Shown: positions 1 to 7,947, counted from the stretch's first letter. The stretch is 29,570 nt of DNA from JAKVCB01 sp963578605 (GCA_963578605.1 CAUZEA010000075.1:1-29570), one strand, 5' to 3'. The notes: generated by a model not told the origin, from the sequence alone. Numbers and translations: made by a program.

Positions 1-870
1 AGGCTGAGGCGTAGCCGAAGCTGGAAGAACACAGCCAGCCGCATACGCGGCGGGGGTCTGGTAATTCAATGCACTGTGGATGCGGTGGTGGTTGTAGTCC
101 AGTTGCCAGCGGTCGATCACCCAGCGGACTTCCGCCAGGCTCAAGAACAACTCTTGGTGCAAGAGTTCGTCACGAAGCTTGCCGCCCGCCGACTCGACAT
201 AGCCATTTTCCCAAGGACTGCCCTTGGCGATGAACAATGTACCCACATCAGCTCGCTGGAGCCAGCGACGAACAGTCTTTGCCACGAACTCCGGACCGTT
301 ATCAGAACGAATGTGCTGCGGAGTACCACGCACCGCAAACAGGTACTGCAGAACACCGATCACGTCCTGGGAAGTAAACGAACGAGCCACTTCGATTGCC
401 AAACATTCACGAGTGTACTCGTCGATCACGACGAATAGCCTCAGTTGACGACTATCTTCCGTACGATCTGTTAAAAAGTCATATGACCAAACGTGGTTCT
501 TGTGCTGTGATCGACGACGCACGCAGCTATTCTCGCTGCCGCCTGAAAAACGTCCTCTGCGATGTTGTTTTCTCGGCACTTGCATGTTTTCTCGCTTCCA
601 GAGACGGTGAACACGTTTATGGTTTACCTGCCAATGACGTTCCACGAGCACTCGATGAATGCGTTTGGCCCCGAAGCGTGGACGCTGCCTGGCTAAGGAT
701 CGCATTTCACGAAGTAAACGTGGTTCATCATCTACCCTGCGCAATTGATATCGCTGAGTACTGCGAGGTTGATCGAGCACACGACACGCTCGACGCTCCG
801 AAACCTTTTGTGGCCCCAAACGACGACGCACCTCGGTGGTCGTTTGTCGTCGACGTTCGGGGCTTACCAG
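1..870 (-). CDS. IS3-family transposase OrfB, DDE integrase core (partial, no stop in window)
   Basis: Read on the minus strand in the -1 frame relative to OrfA, 290 codons are open without a stop from CTG at 870 to base 1. The start is not an ATG, as expected when the product is an OrfAB fusion made by frameshifting. The N-terminal part is an HTH_21-like, arginine-rich region (LARQRPRFGAKRIHRVL). It is followed by the rve integrase core. The first Asp is in NHVWSYDFLTD, the second in IRSDNGPEFV, and the Glu is in WENGYVESAGGKLRDELL. All three catalytic positions are present, and the frame ends close to the usual OrfB C-terminus. Only the last few tens of residues should be missing. A long plus-strand frame over 396-1358 is its antisense shadow. 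Confidence 0.85.
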   Translation of the reverse strand, partial: MVSPERRRQTTTEVRRRLGPQKVSERRACRVLDQPRSTQRYQLRRVDDEPRLLREMRSLARQRPRFGAKRIHRVLVERHWQVNHKRVHRLWKRENMQVPRKQHRRGRFSGGSENSCVRRRSQHKNHVWSYDFLTDRTEDSRQLRLFVVIDEYTRECLAIEVARSFTSQDVIGVLQYLFAVRGTPQHIRSDNGPEFVAKTVRRWLQRADVGTLFIAKGSPWENGYVESAGGKLRDELLHQELFLSLAEVRWVIDRWQLDYNHHRIHSALNYQTPAAYAAGCVLPASATPQP

Positions 871-1142
871 TTTCCCTGCGTGGCTTCCTTGGGGATCTCC
901 ATGTCGAGAGCCTGCTCGGCCACCATCTTCTTCAACCGAGCATTCTCATTCTGCAGCGCCTTGAGCTCCTGGGCCATTTCCGGCTGCATGCCGCCGTACT
1001 TCTGCCGCCAGCGGTAATACGTCTGTTCTGCGATCCCAATCAGCTTGCAAACTTCCGGAACTTTCTTACCTTTGCCAAGCTTCACATCCGCTCGACGCAA
1101 CTTGGAGATAATCTGGTCCACACGATGACGTTTCTGTGCCAT
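864..1142 (-). CDS. IS3-family transposase OrfA (helix-turn-helix protein)
   Basis: This is a 92-residue DNA-binding subunit that recognises the IS ends. The N-terminal part contains an HTH_Tnp_1-type helix-turn-helix, with KVPEVCKLIGIAEQTYYRW as the recognition region. It is followed by a heptad-like leucine-rich segment (residues about 60-80, ELKALQNENARLKKMVAEQ) that probably mediates dimerisation. I start it at ATG 1142 because AAAGGAC lies 8 bases upstream. An in-frame upstream extension to 1187 has no such site. The frame closes at TAA 864-866, just after a slippery heptamer that can shift ribosomes into OrfB. Length and layout are normal for the family. Confidence 0.85.
   Translation of the reverse strand: MAQKRHRVDQIISKLRRADVKLGKGKKVPEVCKLIGIAEQTYYRWRQKYGGMQPEMAQELKALQNENARLKKMVAEQALDMEIPKEATQGNW
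870..876 (-). promoter_or_regulatory. Programmed -1 frameshift slippery heptamer GGGAAAC
   Basis: On the minus strand the OrfA codons CAG GGA AAC TGG TAA contain G GGA AAC, a textbook X XXY YYZ heptamer in the correct phase. Slippage by one base back leads into CTG GTA AGC, the open OrfB frame. The OrfA stop follows four bases later. Position and phase are directly visible; efficiency is inferred. Confidence 0.7.
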
Positions 1143-1269
1143 CTGAAAGAGTCCTTTCCGGGCCTTCGCCCGACAGGATTCTCTCACTCTTCCTGGACCA
1201 TTTTTAGGGGGGAGGTCAGCTTCGCGTCGAAGGGGAAAAAATACGAAATAAAGAGTGCGGTGATCGACA

Positions 1270-1301
1270 GGAATTCGGGCTTACGCGTTGACCTGAATTC
1301 C
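1270..1301. repeat. Short inverted repeat GGAATTC/GAATTCC, upstream of the Nramp-like gene
   Basis: A perfect 7-base inverted repeat (1270-1276 and 1295-1301) with an 18-base spacer lies between the IS end and the transporter gene. It could be an operator or simply chance. No T-run follows, so it does not look like a terminator. Confidence 0.3.
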
Positions 1302-1479
1302 GCCACAATTAACCACCTTGATGGTCAGGTCAGCGGTTGGGTTGCGGTGATCTCATGATGCAAGGGCAGTTCTCCGTGGCACTGCTGTACAGTCTCCCTG
1401 GAGATTGGCAATTTACCCGCCAATGGGTTGGCCAGTTCGCGGGCAGTTCTTCTTTTTCCAAGGGATGGGGACCTTAGGC

Positions 1480-2979
1480 ATGGCGCAACCAGCAAATGAT
1501 TTTCCCCAGTTAGTACCGGAGTTAGAGAATCGTACCCTTTGGACCTTCCTCGGTTTTTTTGGTCCGGGGGCGATTATTGCTTGTGTCACCATCGGCAGCG
1601 GCGAAACGGTCTTTGCCTCCCGTGGAGGCGCTATCTATGGCTACGCCATGGTGTGGTGCTTTGTTGCAGGAGCCCTTTGTAAAGGTGTGCAACTCTACAG
1701 CGGCTCGCGATTCATCACGCTTACCGGCCGCGGTCCGCTGCAAAGCTGGATGGAACTGCCGGGACCCCATGGCTGGTTTGTCTGGTTCATCACCATCATG
1801 ACATGCATTTGGATGCCTTTCTGGCTCAGTGGATTGCCTCTAATGCTGGGGGATTTTTCCAATTGGGTTGTCGGGATCCCTCTTCCGGCAAAAGATGCCG
1901 GGCCTGCGGAGGTGAGCCAATTCGCCCAATATGGCCGTTGGTGGGGAACCATGTACATCTTGGTAGCGATTTTGATTACCTGGCTGCAAAGCTATAACTT
2001 CCTGGAGCGCGTGCAGACCGTCATTGTCGGGCTGCTGTTGTTCTGTATGGTCCTGGCCGCGATAGTTTCCAGGCCCGATTGGTGGGCAATGCTGGTCGGC
2101 GGTTTTGTGCCGCAACTGCCTGCTTATGAACCGTGGGTGACCCAGAAGTATCCCGAATTAGTGGGCCGGAGCCCGTGGGTTGAGATTATGGTGTATATCG
2201 GTGCCGTGGGTGGTGGTACGCAGGATTATCTGGGCTACATCGGCATGCTGCGGGAAAAGGCCTGGGGGATGCTGGGATGGCCAGGTAAAAGTCAGGTTGG
2301 TCCTCCGGAGCCAATCAGCGAGGCACCAGAAAACATTGCCCGCGGAAAACGTTGGTTGCTTGCACCCCAAGCCGATGTCACTATTTCCTTTGCAGCCATT
2401 CTGGTTTTTACGATTTGCTTCGTGGCGCTGGGCGCGGCCATTCTCCACCCACATCATATTATCCCCTCTGGATTTAAATTGTTGGTCGAGCAGTCGGTGT
2501 TTCTGCATCGCCTGGCTGGCGATTCCCTCGTTTTTCAATGGTGTGTCGATTGGACCTACCGAACTGGGATTTTCTTTGCCTTTTTTGGGACCATCCTGGG
2601 AGCCTATGAGCTTTTCACCCGCACCATTTACGAATGTGCCATTGCCCTGTTTCCACAGTGGGAACACGTACCGCTAAAACGTTACCGGTTTTGGACGTTG
2701 GTCTATGTAGGCTTGGGTGGGCTCATCCTCCTGTGGGGATTGGGCGCCATTGGGTTTGATCCCGTCACGATTGTGACCCCCGCAGCGCTGGTAGGGTCGG
2801 TATTGACGTGCGGCCTGTGGTGTTTTGCGATGCTGTGGTCTGACCGGGTCCACCTCCCCAAAGCACTTCAAATGGGTTGGTTACTCCGCCTGGCCGTGTT
2901 CGTGTCAGGAGTTTTACTGACAGCGGGAGCGTTTATTGGGATCTACGAGTACTTGAAGAAGCTGTTCATTGGCGCGTGA
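1480..2979 (+). CDS. Nramp-like membrane transporter with degenerate metal-site motifs
   Basis: This is a 499-residue polytopic membrane protein with about 11-12 hydrophobic segments. The GFFGPGAIIACVTIGSGE stretch (about residues 25-42) aligns with the first transmembrane helix of the Nramp (SLC11) family of divalent-metal/proton symporters in the APC superfamily. The family signature DPGN in that helix is replaced by IGSGE. The TM6 motif that normally carries MPH reads GGGTQDYLGYIG (about 244-255), so the classic Mn/Fe ligands are missing and the substrate is open. I chose ATG 1480, preceded by GGGGA about 9 bases upstream. ATG 1465 and TTG 1405 are in frame but poorly supported. The IS element lies directly upstream. 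The gene converges on the M24 gene with only 27 bases between them. Confidence 0.7.
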   Translation: MAQPANDFPQLVPELENRTLWTFLGFFGPGAIIACVTIGSGETVFASRGGAIYGYAMVWCFVAGALCKGVQLYSGSRFITLTGRGPLQSWMELPGPHGWFVWFITIMTCIWMPFWLSGLPLMLGDFSNWVVGIPLPAKDAGPAEVSQFAQYGRWWGTMYILVAILITWLQSYNFLERVQTVIVGLLLFCMVLAAIVSRPDWWAMLVGGFVPQLPAYEPWVTQKYPELVGRSPWVEIMVYIGAVGGGTQDYLGYIGMLREKAWGMLGWPGKSQVGPPEPISEAPENIARGKRWLLAPQADVTISFAAILVFTICFVALGAAILHPHHIIPSGFKLLVEQSVFLHRLAGDSLVFQWCVDWTYRTGIFFAFFGTILGAYELFTRTIYECAIALFPQWEHVPLKRYRFWTLVYVGLGGLILLWGLGAIGFDPVTIVTPAALVGSVLTCGLWCFAMLWSDRVHLPKALQMGWLLRLAVFVSGVLLTAGAFIGIYEYLKKLFIGA

Positions 2980-3006
2980 GTTGGCAAGGTACAGCTCATC
3001 AACCAC

Positions 3007-4143
3007 CTACAATTCCAACGGCCAATCGGTCAGCAGTTCTACGCCTGTCTGGCTGACCAGGTAGTTCTGTTCAAGGCGAATTCCGTAATGCAGTTGCTCG
3101 TGATAAAGGCCTGGTTCGACCGTGAAGAAGTCTCCCTCTTGGAAGGTGTCGTCCCAGTTCGGATTGAGCCGTGGTGTTTCGTGGGGGCTTAGCCCCACAC
3201 CGTGGCCTAGGTGATGCGGAAAGCTCCATGGTTCATGTTCCCGGAGGTGTTGCTGGACCTCTTCGTACAGTGTTTTGCAACTCGTGCCGGGCTTTACCGT
3301 GGATGTAACGTGTGCAAATACTTCGCTGATTGCCTGGTGGGCAGCAAGTTGCTGTTCATCCGCTTTGCCTCCCACGGCGAATGCCCGGCAATTGTCCGAC
3401 CGGTAGCCACGAAAACCTACACCCAGGTCCAGGATCCACAGCTCACCCTCTTCGGCAGGCCGGCTGCGTGGGGGGCCTCCCATCGAGTTGGCTTGAAAAT
3501 CCTGGCCAAAATAAGTGAGGGGCTCGCCCAAGATGCGGGTTGCCACGGTTTGTAACTGGCTAAAGAGCTCGAGTTCCGTAAGTCCTGGTTCGATTGCCTG
3601 GCGCGCATACTCGTACATGGCCCGATTGGCCTCGTTAGCCCGGGCCAGCATGCGTAATTCATCGGCATCTTTACGGCGGCGCAACTGTAGCAGGACCTGT
3701 TCGACGTCTTTCCATTGAGTGTCGTTGGAGGGGGTGCGACATTGTTCGGTCAGATAGCGACTCAAATAGGCAAGTTCACCACCCATGTGTTTTGGGCAAT
3801 CGTCAATCGCTTTGAGCAAAACGTCGGTACTTGCCCGGCGCTGATCATCCCGGAGCGTAGAGAGCAACTGGGCATCATAGGGAACCACCAGGTCGGCGGC
3901 CGTTGGCATTTCGGTGGCGTGTTGTGGAACGACCAACGTGACTTTGCCACCGCTCGAGATGGCAGCTGCCATCTCGAAGAGCGGGCCCACGTAAGCGCCG
4001 GTTAGCCACTGCACCGATTCTGGCCGTGTGAGAACGGCCAGGTCGAGTTGCATCGGGTCCAATTGCTCCAGGAGTCGGCGCTGCCGCCGATGACAGGCAT
4101 CGATATCAACACAGTAAGGATCATTCAGGGATTTTTCGGGCAT
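3007..4143 (-). CDS. M24 family metallopeptidase (aminopeptidase P / DoeA-like fold)
   Basis: A 378-residue two-domain protein. It has a creatinase-type N-terminal domain (residues 1-150) and a pita-bread M24 catalytic domain. All five metal ligands are visible: Asp239 (WILDLG), Asp250 (RSDNCR), His314 (HHLGHGVG), Glu343 (EPGLY) and Glu358 (RLEQN). The helper His usually found in the NxxxPH stretch before the first Asp is absent here (NSMGGPPRSRPAEEGE). Family members cleave Xaa-Pro bonds, or related C-N bonds as in ectoine hydrolase (DoeA). The gene is divergent from ridA across a 121-base shared promoter region, which suggests joint control with the deacylase and PLP genes. ATG 4143 has only a weak GAAAAAG ribosome site. 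The exact substrate is unknown. Confidence 0.8.
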   Translation of the reverse strand: MPEKSLNDPYCVDIDACHRRQRRLLEQLDPMQLDLAVLTRPESVQWLTGAYVGPLFEMAAAISSGGKVTLVVPQHATEMPTAADLVVPYDAQLLSTLRDDQRRASTDVLLKAIDDCPKHMGGELAYLSRYLTEQCRTPSNDTQWKDVEQVLLQLRRRKDADELRMLARANEANRAMYEYARQAIEPGLTELELFSQLQTVATRILGEPLTYFGQDFQANSMGGPPRSRPAEEGELWILDLGVGFRGYRSDNCRAFAVGGKADEQQLAAHQAISEVFAHVTSTVKPGTSCKTLYEEVQQHLREHEPWSFPHHLGHGVGLSPHETPRLNPNWDDTFQEGDFFTVEPGLYHEQLHYGIRLEQNYLVSQTGVELLTDWPLEL

Positions 4144-4182
4144 GGCTTTTTCGTGAGCGTGTCATGTTATATGCTATCTTTG

Positions 4183-4197
4183 ACGGTATTTACGGTA
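4183..4197. promoter_or_regulatory. Direct repeat ACGGTA-N3-ACGGTA in the divergent M24/ridA promoter region
   Basis: The 121 bases between the divergent genes (4144-4264) contain two ACGGTA copies with a 9-base period (4183-4188, 4192-4197), next to an AT-rich stretch (GTTATATGCTATCTTTGACG). The location suits an operator for the cluster. No regulator gene is seen nearby, and neither strand has convincing -35/-10 hexamers at correct spacing. Confidence 0.3.
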
Positions 4198-4264
4198 AGG
4201 TACACCTGCGACTTGCTCAAGCCCGGCTGGCTGTCGTTGGACAACAAGCCCGGGGAGTTACGCA

Positions 4265-4645
4265 ATGAGCAGGCAGACGATTCGAGCCGCAGGGGTCCCG
4301 GTGAGTCCGCTTCCTTTCTCACCAGCCGTTTTGGCCGGGGGGTTTGTCTTTGTGTCGGGGCAGGCTTCGGTTGATGAGACCGGCAAAATTGTGCCCGATA
4401 CCTTTGAGGGTGAAATGCGGCGTTCGTTTGAGAACGTGGCCAAAGTCCTTGGCGGGGCAGCACTTGAGCTGGACGATGTGGTGCAAGTTCGTGCCTATGT
4501 GCGCGATCCTGGCGATTTGCCTACCTATAACAAGGTTTACCAGGACCTTTTTCGAGAGCCGTATCCCGCCCGCACCACGCTCACGAATTGTTTACCAGAG
4601 ACGTTGCGGTTCGAAGTTGAAGTCATTGCCCAACGGCGAGAATGA
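4265..4645 (+). CDS. ridA: RidA-family (YjgF/YER057c/UK114) enamine/imine deaminase
   Basis: This 126-residue protein has the normal RidA length. RidA enzymes are cytosolic trimers that hydrolyse reactive enamine/imine intermediates, such as 2-aminoacrylate, released by PLP enzymes. The substrate-binding arginine is at position 103 (YPARTTLTNCL) and the FEVEVIA signature strand with Glu119 is at 116-122; the FVSGQ strand is at 29-33. It begins at ATG 4265 after GGGGAG and ends 9 bases before the M81 gene. It therefore looks like the first gene of an operon that also codes for a PLP-dependent lyase-like enzyme, its typical metabolic partner. Some RidA subfamilies act on other substrates, so the exact compound is not known. 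Confidence 0.85.
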   Translation: MSRQTIRAAGVPVSPLPFSPAVLAGGFVFVSGQASVDETGKIVPDTFEGEMRRSFENVAKVLGGAALELDDVVQVRAYVRDPGDLPTYNKVYQDLFREPYPARTTLTNCLPETLRFEVEVIAQRRE

Positions 4646-4654
4646 GGCCACTTA

Positions 4655-6145
4655 ATGCGCGTAGGTATTTTGGGGTTAATGCAGGAATCGAATACCTTTT
4701 TGCCTGCCACGACTCACTGGGACGACTTTGCCAACGAAACGCTTGCGCGTGGCAGCGAGGTTTGCACCCAGTTCGCAGATGCGCCTCACGAGATTGGCGG
4801 ATTTTTTGAGGGTCTCCAGACTGCAGGCCTGGAAGCGGTTCCGATTTTTGCCGCCCGGGCCATGCCTTACGGAACAATCGATGCAGAATCCTTCACGCGG
4901 CTGATCGACACCATGTGCGAGGAACTTAAGGCGACGGGCCCACTCGATGGCCTGTTGGTTGCGCCGCATGGAGCAACGGTCAGCCAGGAGTACCCGGACG
5001 TCGACGGTTATTGGCTCCACCGGGTTCGTGAAATGGTTGGCCCCGACCTGCCGGTTGTCGGGACCCTTGATCCGCATGCAAATCTTAGTCCGAAAATGGT
5101 TGAGGCTTGCGATGCGCTGATTGCCTACCGAACCAATCCACACGTCGACCAGCGCGAGCGCGGAAAGGAGGCAGCCAGTTTAGTTGCCCGCATGCTCAAA
5201 GAAGGACTCCGGCCAAGGATGGCTGCCGAGTTTCCGCCAACTGCCATTAGTATCGAGTCGCAGTGTACCGAGGAGTCCCCTTGCCGCGAACTCTACCAGC
5301 TTGCCAGGCAAATGCTGGACGAACCGGGTGTGCTAACCAACAGCATTTTGCTGGGGTTTCCCTATGCCGATGTCCCTGAAATGGGTTCGGCCGTGATTGT
5401 GGTCACCGAAGATGATTTGCCTCAAGCCCGCCGGTATGCCCGGTCGCTGGCTGCTGAACTCTGGCAGCGCCGCGAGGCATTTGTTGTTCCGATGCCTGGC
5501 GTCGAAGAATCGATCGAGTTGGCTTTAAAGGCCGAGGCGCCTGTTTGCCTGCTGGATATGGGGGACAATGTCGGTGGCGGTTCGCCAGCCGACAGTACCT
5601 GGCTGGCCCATGCACTGTTCGACAAGCAGGTTGAGCGGTCGCTGATCACGCTTTACGACCCGGAGGCCGTTGCCCAGTCAGGAAAAGTGGGTATTGGTGA
5701 AACGATAGAGCTTTGCTTGGGCGACCATAGCGGGGCACCCAATGGTGGGCCGCTGGTTGCTGAGTGTACCGTGCAGAGTTTGCATGAGGGTCGGTTCACC
5801 GAGTCCCAGGCGCTGCATGGCGGTTTTAGTGTTTTTGACCAGGGGCCGACCGCCGTGCTCACAACCTCACAAGGGTTAACCGTGGTGGCGACTTCAAAAC
5901 GCATGGTTCCTTTTAGCCTGGGGCAACTGACCAGTTGCGGGCTAGATCCCGCCTCGTATCGTATCCTGGTTGCCAAGGGGGTCAACGCACCCATTGCAGC
6001 CTACCGAACGGTTTGCCAGACCTTCCTGCGTGTCAATACGCCAGGGTGTACGTGTGCGGATATGACCATGCTCAATTTCAATCGGCGTCGGCAACCTATG
6101 TTTCCGTTTGAACGCGATGCAACGTGGGAGGGAAGTGCAGTGTAA
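4655..6145 (+). CDS. M81 family metallopeptidase (MlrC-like)
   Basis: A 496-residue protein of the M81/MlrC family; the founding member hydrolyses linearised microcystin and its tetrapeptide. An N-terminal DUF1485 domain (about 1-290) carries the putative zinc ligands: an early Glu (QESNTF, Glu11), Asp139 and His141 (GTLDPHANL), and His163 (RTNPHVDQRERG). The C-terminal MlrC domain contains the glycine-rich LLDMGDNVGGGSPADST signature (about 300-315). No signal peptide is visible, so it is cytoplasmic. GAGG lies 8 bases upstream of ATG 4655. It is tightly coupled to ridA. Most M81 proteins outside microcystin degraders have unknown natural substrates, and microcystin itself is not implied here. 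Confidence 0.85.
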   Translation: MRVGILGLMQESNTFLPATTHWDDFANETLARGSEVCTQFADAPHEIGGFFEGLQTAGLEAVPIFAARAMPYGTIDAESFTRLIDTMCEELKATGPLDGLLVAPHGATVSQEYPDVDGYWLHRVREMVGPDLPVVGTLDPHANLSPKMVEACDALIAYRTNPHVDQRERGKEAASLVARMLKEGLRPRMAAEFPPTAISIESQCTEESPCRELYQLARQMLDEPGVLTNSILLGFPYADVPEMGSAVIVVTEDDLPQARRYARSLAAELWQRREAFVVPMPGVEESIELALKAEAPVCLLDMGDNVGGGSPADSTWLAHALFDKQVERSLITLYDPEAVAQSGKVGIGETIELCLGDHSGAPNGGPLVAECTVQSLHEGRFTESQALHGGFSVFDQGPTAVLTTSQGLTVVATSKRMVPFSLGQLTSCGLDPASYRILVAKGVNAPIAAYRTVCQTFLRVNTPGCTCADMTMLNFNRRRQPMFPFERDATWEGSAV

Positions 6146-6216
6146 ATTTGTCGATTTGTGGGGTTGTTACAAGCCCTGAGAGTTTCGAGTTTTCTGATAA
6201 CCGGATGGTATCTGAG

Positions 6217-7122
6217 ATGCACAAACCCATTAAATTGCAACAAAAAGTCATGGAGGGCAGGCGGCCAGGGCCACATCTTTTGATCACCGGAGGTGTGCAT
6301 GGTGACGAATTTGAGCCCATGGTGGCAGTTCGCCGGCTGATACGCGCGGTGGATCCCGAGTTGCTTTCCGGCAAGCTCACATTGATCCCGGTCGCCAATG
6401 AATCGGCGTATTGCAATCTTCATCGATGTGGTGCCGACGGCCTTGACCTGGCCCGCACGTTCCCAGGTTGCCCGGAGGGATCGGTTACCGAGCAAACAGC
6501 GGCAGCGGTCTCGCGACTCATTCGCGCGGCAGATTACTACATCGATTTGCACACAGGTGGGACAACCTTATGTGTAAGTCCTTTGGCAGGGTACGTGCTG
6601 CATGCCGTTCCGGAGGTGCTGGAAAAGCAGCGGGAAATGGCCCGGGCGTTTAACCTGCCTGTTGTGTGGGGGACTTCACCAGACAGAAATACTGCCTCTT
6701 TATCTGTGGCCCGCGATGCCAACGTACCGGCAATCTATGCGGAGTACCTCGGCTCGGCTGTATGCCACACCGAGGGGATAGAGGCGTATGTCGAGGGGTG
6801 CCTCAATGTGATGGGCCTATTGGGGATGATCGATCACCAGGTCAATTCCTCCCGGGTAGAACACATGGTCGAAGACCCGCGGCCCCAAAGTGGTTACATG
6901 CAGACTCAAAATCCAGCGCCGATCGACGGTTACTTTGAACCCCAGGTTGTGCTTGGCCAGCGAGTCACCGCAGGTGACCTGTTAGGGGTTGTTGGCGATG
7001 AATTAGGCAATGTTTGCGAGGAGGTGAGGTTAACCCAGACAGGACTTGTGTTGGTCCTGCGCACCTTTCCCCGGGTGAGCAAAGGCGATGGTCTGGGGGT
7101 TGTTTTGGAACTTGAAACCTAG
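6217..7122 (+). CDS. Succinylglutamate desuccinylase/aspartoacylase (AstE/AspA) family zinc hydrolase
   Basis: A 301-residue member of the M14-like AstE/AspA family, which removes acyl groups from N-acylated amino acids. Zinc ligands are visible in GGVHGDEFEP (His28, Glu31) and YIDLHTGG (His112). The substrate-binding Arg80 is in DLARTFPG. A C-terminal beta-rich domain (about 215-301) contains a biotin-carrier-like hairpin (YFEPQVVLGQRVTAGDLLG), as in DoeB and related deacylases. The start is uncertain: GTG 6124 would overlap the M81 gene, ATG 6205 lacks a ribosome site, and ATG 6217 follows GGATGG at good distance. It sits between the M81 and SDR genes in the same operon. It may remove an acetyl or succinyl group from the pathway intermediate, which is an inference from the family. 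Confidence 0.8.
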   Translation: MHKPIKLQQKVMEGRRPGPHLLITGGVHGDEFEPMVAVRRLIRAVDPELLSGKLTLIPVANESAYCNLHRCGADGLDLARTFPGCPEGSVTEQTAAAVSRLIRAADYYIDLHTGGTTLCVSPLAGYVLHAVPEVLEKQREMARAFNLPVVWGTSPDRNTASLSVARDANVPAIYAEYLGSAVCHTEGIEAYVEGCLNVMGLLGMIDHQVNSSRVEHMVEDPRPQSGYMQTQNPAPIDGYFEPQVVLGQRVTAGDLLGVVGDELGNVCEEVRLTQTGLVLVLRTFPRVSKGDGLGVVLELET

Positions 7123-7134
7123 TGGAGAAAACCC

Positions 7135-7947
7135 ATGAGTGAGTCCCCCGTGGCTATCGTGACTGGTGCTTCTCGTGGCATCGGAGCAGCGACGGCCGAA
7201 GAATTTGGGCGCCGAGGATATAGAGTTACCCTGGCCGCACGTACCCGCAGCGATTTGGATCAAGTTGCCCTGCGGGTTCAAGCAGCCGGAGGCGAGGCAC
7301 TCGTGCTTGACGGCGATCTTAGTGATTTGGAGTTTACCGAGTCGATCGCCACTCGTACTGCCGAGCACTTCGGGCAGATCGATGTACTGGTCAACAATGC
7401 CGCCTGGCGTGAAATCATCACCATGCGCAATATGTCGATCGAATCATGGGAACGCACCTTGCGAATATCGCTTACGGCACCTGCGTTTCTGGCCAAGTGG
7501 TCGGCAGCTTTTATGGAAGAGCGCAAGCGGGGCGTTATTATCAACATTTCAAGTGTGCAATCAACGAGGGCCAGCGGCATTGCACCGGCCTATATTGCGT
7601 GCAAGGGAGCGCTCGATGCGCTCACAAGTGACCTCTCTGTCCTCTACGGTCCGCGTGGTATTCGTGTGGTTTGTATTAATCCGGGAGCCATCGATACGGA
7701 GATGAGTGGCGATTATGAATCGTCCGATGGCCAGAGCATTACCGCGCAGCTTCGCGAAAGTAGCGAAGACCGGATCTCGTTGCGTCGCTGGGGGCGGCCG
7801 GAAGAAATGGCCAAAACGATTGCCTGGATGGCAAGCGATGACGCAAGTTACATTACCGGCACGACGCTTCTTGCCGATGGCGGGCTTGCGTCGCAATTCG
7901 GTCCGTACAAAATCAACCAGTTAATGTTTCCCAAGGATTTTTCCTGA
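7135..7947 (+). CDS. Short-chain dehydrogenase/reductase (classical SDR)
   Basis: A 270-residue NAD(P)-dependent oxidoreductase. The Rossmann motif TGASRGIG is at 10-17, NNAA at 87-90, and the catalytic Ser140 and Tyr153-xxx-Lys157 (YIACK) are in the right spacing. The PG motif (NPGAIDTEM) and the C-terminal GTTLLADGG are typical of 3-oxoacyl-reductase-like SDRs. GGAGA lies 8 bases upstream of ATG 7135, and the gene starts 12 bases after the deacylase stop. In the operon it could reduce a keto acid formed downstream of deamination or oxidise a hydroxy substrate. SDR substrates cannot be read from motifs. Confidence 0.85.
   Translation: MSESPVAIVTGASRGIGAATAEEFGRRGYRVTLAARTRSDLDQVALRVQAAGGEALVLDGDLSDLEFTESIATRTAEHFGQIDVLVNNAAWREIITMRNMSIESWERTLRISLTAPAFLAKWSAAFMEERKRGVIINISSVQSTRASGIAPAYIACKGALDALTSDLSVLYGPRGIRVVCINPGAIDTEMSGDYESSDGQSITAQLRESSEDRISLRRWGRPEEMAKTIAWMASDDASYITGTTLLADGGLASQFGPYKINQLMFPKDFS

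Larger units (their letters stand above)
1..1218 (-). mobile_element. IS3-family insertion sequence, left part cut by window edge
   Basis: The element holds OrfA (864-1142) and OrfB (870 down to beyond base 1), both on the minus strand, in the two-frame arrangement of the IS3 family. The end upstream of OrfA is placed at about 1218. Read on the minus strand from there, the DNA starts TGACCTCCCCCCTAAAAATG, which fits the 5'-TG start and C-rich terminal inverted repeats common in this family. The other end, and therefore the second inverted repeat and the target duplication, lie outside the window, so the 1218 boundary is an inference. Both reading frames are open, so the copy could be active. 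Confidence 0.8.

Noticed and set aside
396..1358. Long plus-strand open frame of 320 codons
   Set aside because: It is antisense to IS3 OrfA and OrfB, whose catalytic motifs are unmistakable on the other strand.
4655..6145. Microcystin-degradation (mlr) cluster
   Set aside because: Only the M81/MlrC family is shared. MlrA, MlrB and MlrD are absent, and M81 proteins are widespread with other roles.
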